In this document: positions 5,959-6,019 of the stretch, one piece after another | How positions within the stretch are numbered: position 1 is the stretch's first letter | How the letters are laid out: every line of letters begins with the position of its first letter | NCBI GenBank assembly: GCA_937910835.1 | Contig: CALEMG010000315.1 | Coordinates: 1 to 6,019, forward strand | DNA from: an uncultured Alphaproteobacteria bacterium | GTDB taxonomy: Bacteria; Pseudomonadota; Alphaproteobacteria; Sneathiellales; Sneathiellaceae | Length of the DNA: 6,019 nt | Direction: 5' to 3' | Translations under genes and position numbers: made by a program | Notes under the pieces: model-generated | The model's database searches: none | What the model was told of the DNA's origin: nothing | The model's input: only the letters and a program-made list of their open reading frames with translations

Positions 5959-6019
5959 TCAGGGGTCAACTGTTTTAAAATACCGGTCGATAGCATTGGC
6001 AATCGCCTGAGCCAGCCGT
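5959..6019 (-). CDS. Probable N-acetylmuramoyl-L-alanine amidase, C-terminal end (5' part beyond the window)
   Basis: The minus strand is open from the window edge to TGA at 5961-5959 and encodes RLAQAIANAIDRYFKTVDP. This resembles the final helix of Amidase_3 (AmiC-type) zinc amidases, in which the last residues often read AxAIxxAIxRYF. These periplasmic enzymes cut the bond between MurNAc and the stem peptide and help split septal cell wall. The call rests on 19 residues and on position: an amidase directly upstream of PBP1A and prfB is, from memory, a frequent alphaproteobacterial order. The catalytic domain is outside the window, so no active-site residue can be checked. The stop lies within a 12-base palindrome, CCTGAATTCAGG (5952-5963). 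Confidence 0.65.
   Translation of the reverse strand, partial: RLAQAIANAIDRYFKTVDP

Noticed and set aside
1..6019. tRNA, rRNA, CRISPR, insertion sequence or phage elements
   Set aside because: I saw no direct repeat array, terminal inverted repeats with a transposase, integrase-like protein or cloverleaf sequence. Nearly all the DNA is accounted for by housekeeping genes.

Overview
The window looks like ordinary chromosomal DNA from an alphaproteobacterium, of intermediate GC content by eye. Two things suggest this: the order purL - BolA family - monothiol glutaredoxin, and the order amiC - PBP1A - prfB, both recalled as common alphaproteobacterial arrangements. The proteins also look typical of that class. 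I cannot name a genus. There is no sign of a phage, transposon, CRISPR array, tRNA or rRNA.

Left half, + strand (2-2240): the 3' end of purL (purine synthesis, entering from outside the window), a small BolA family gene, grxD (CGFS monothiol glutaredoxin) and an alpha/beta hydrolase of the hormone-sensitive lipase (HSL) type. The gaps are 12, 26 and 41 bases with no terminator between them, so they could share one transcript. BolA and the CGFS glutaredoxin are known partners that bind a [2Fe-2S] cluster between them. The esterase has no evident link to them.

Right half, - strand (6019-2241): the last 19 codons of what is probably an N-acetylmuramoyl-L-alanine amidase, then the bifunctional penicillin-binding protein 1A (mrcA), then prfB for peptide chain release factor 2. 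A 110-base AT-rich gap before mrcA holds a plausible promoter. Only 52 bases separate mrcA from prfB. prfB needs a programmed +1 frameshift (AGGAGG TAT CTT TGA C) near its start, and a simple ORF scan would wrongly begin it 54 codons late.

The two transcription units meet tail to tail with no intergenic base: the hydrolase stop TGA and the prfB stop, read as TCA on +, together make the palindrome TGATCA. A GC-rich hairpin lies just inside the prfB end. No stretch over 300 bases lacks a gene. I found no previously undescribed system. The points most worth a second look are the prfB recoding site, the zero-gap convergent junction with its hairpin, the atypical nucleophile motif of the esterase, and the CxxC pair in PBP1A.
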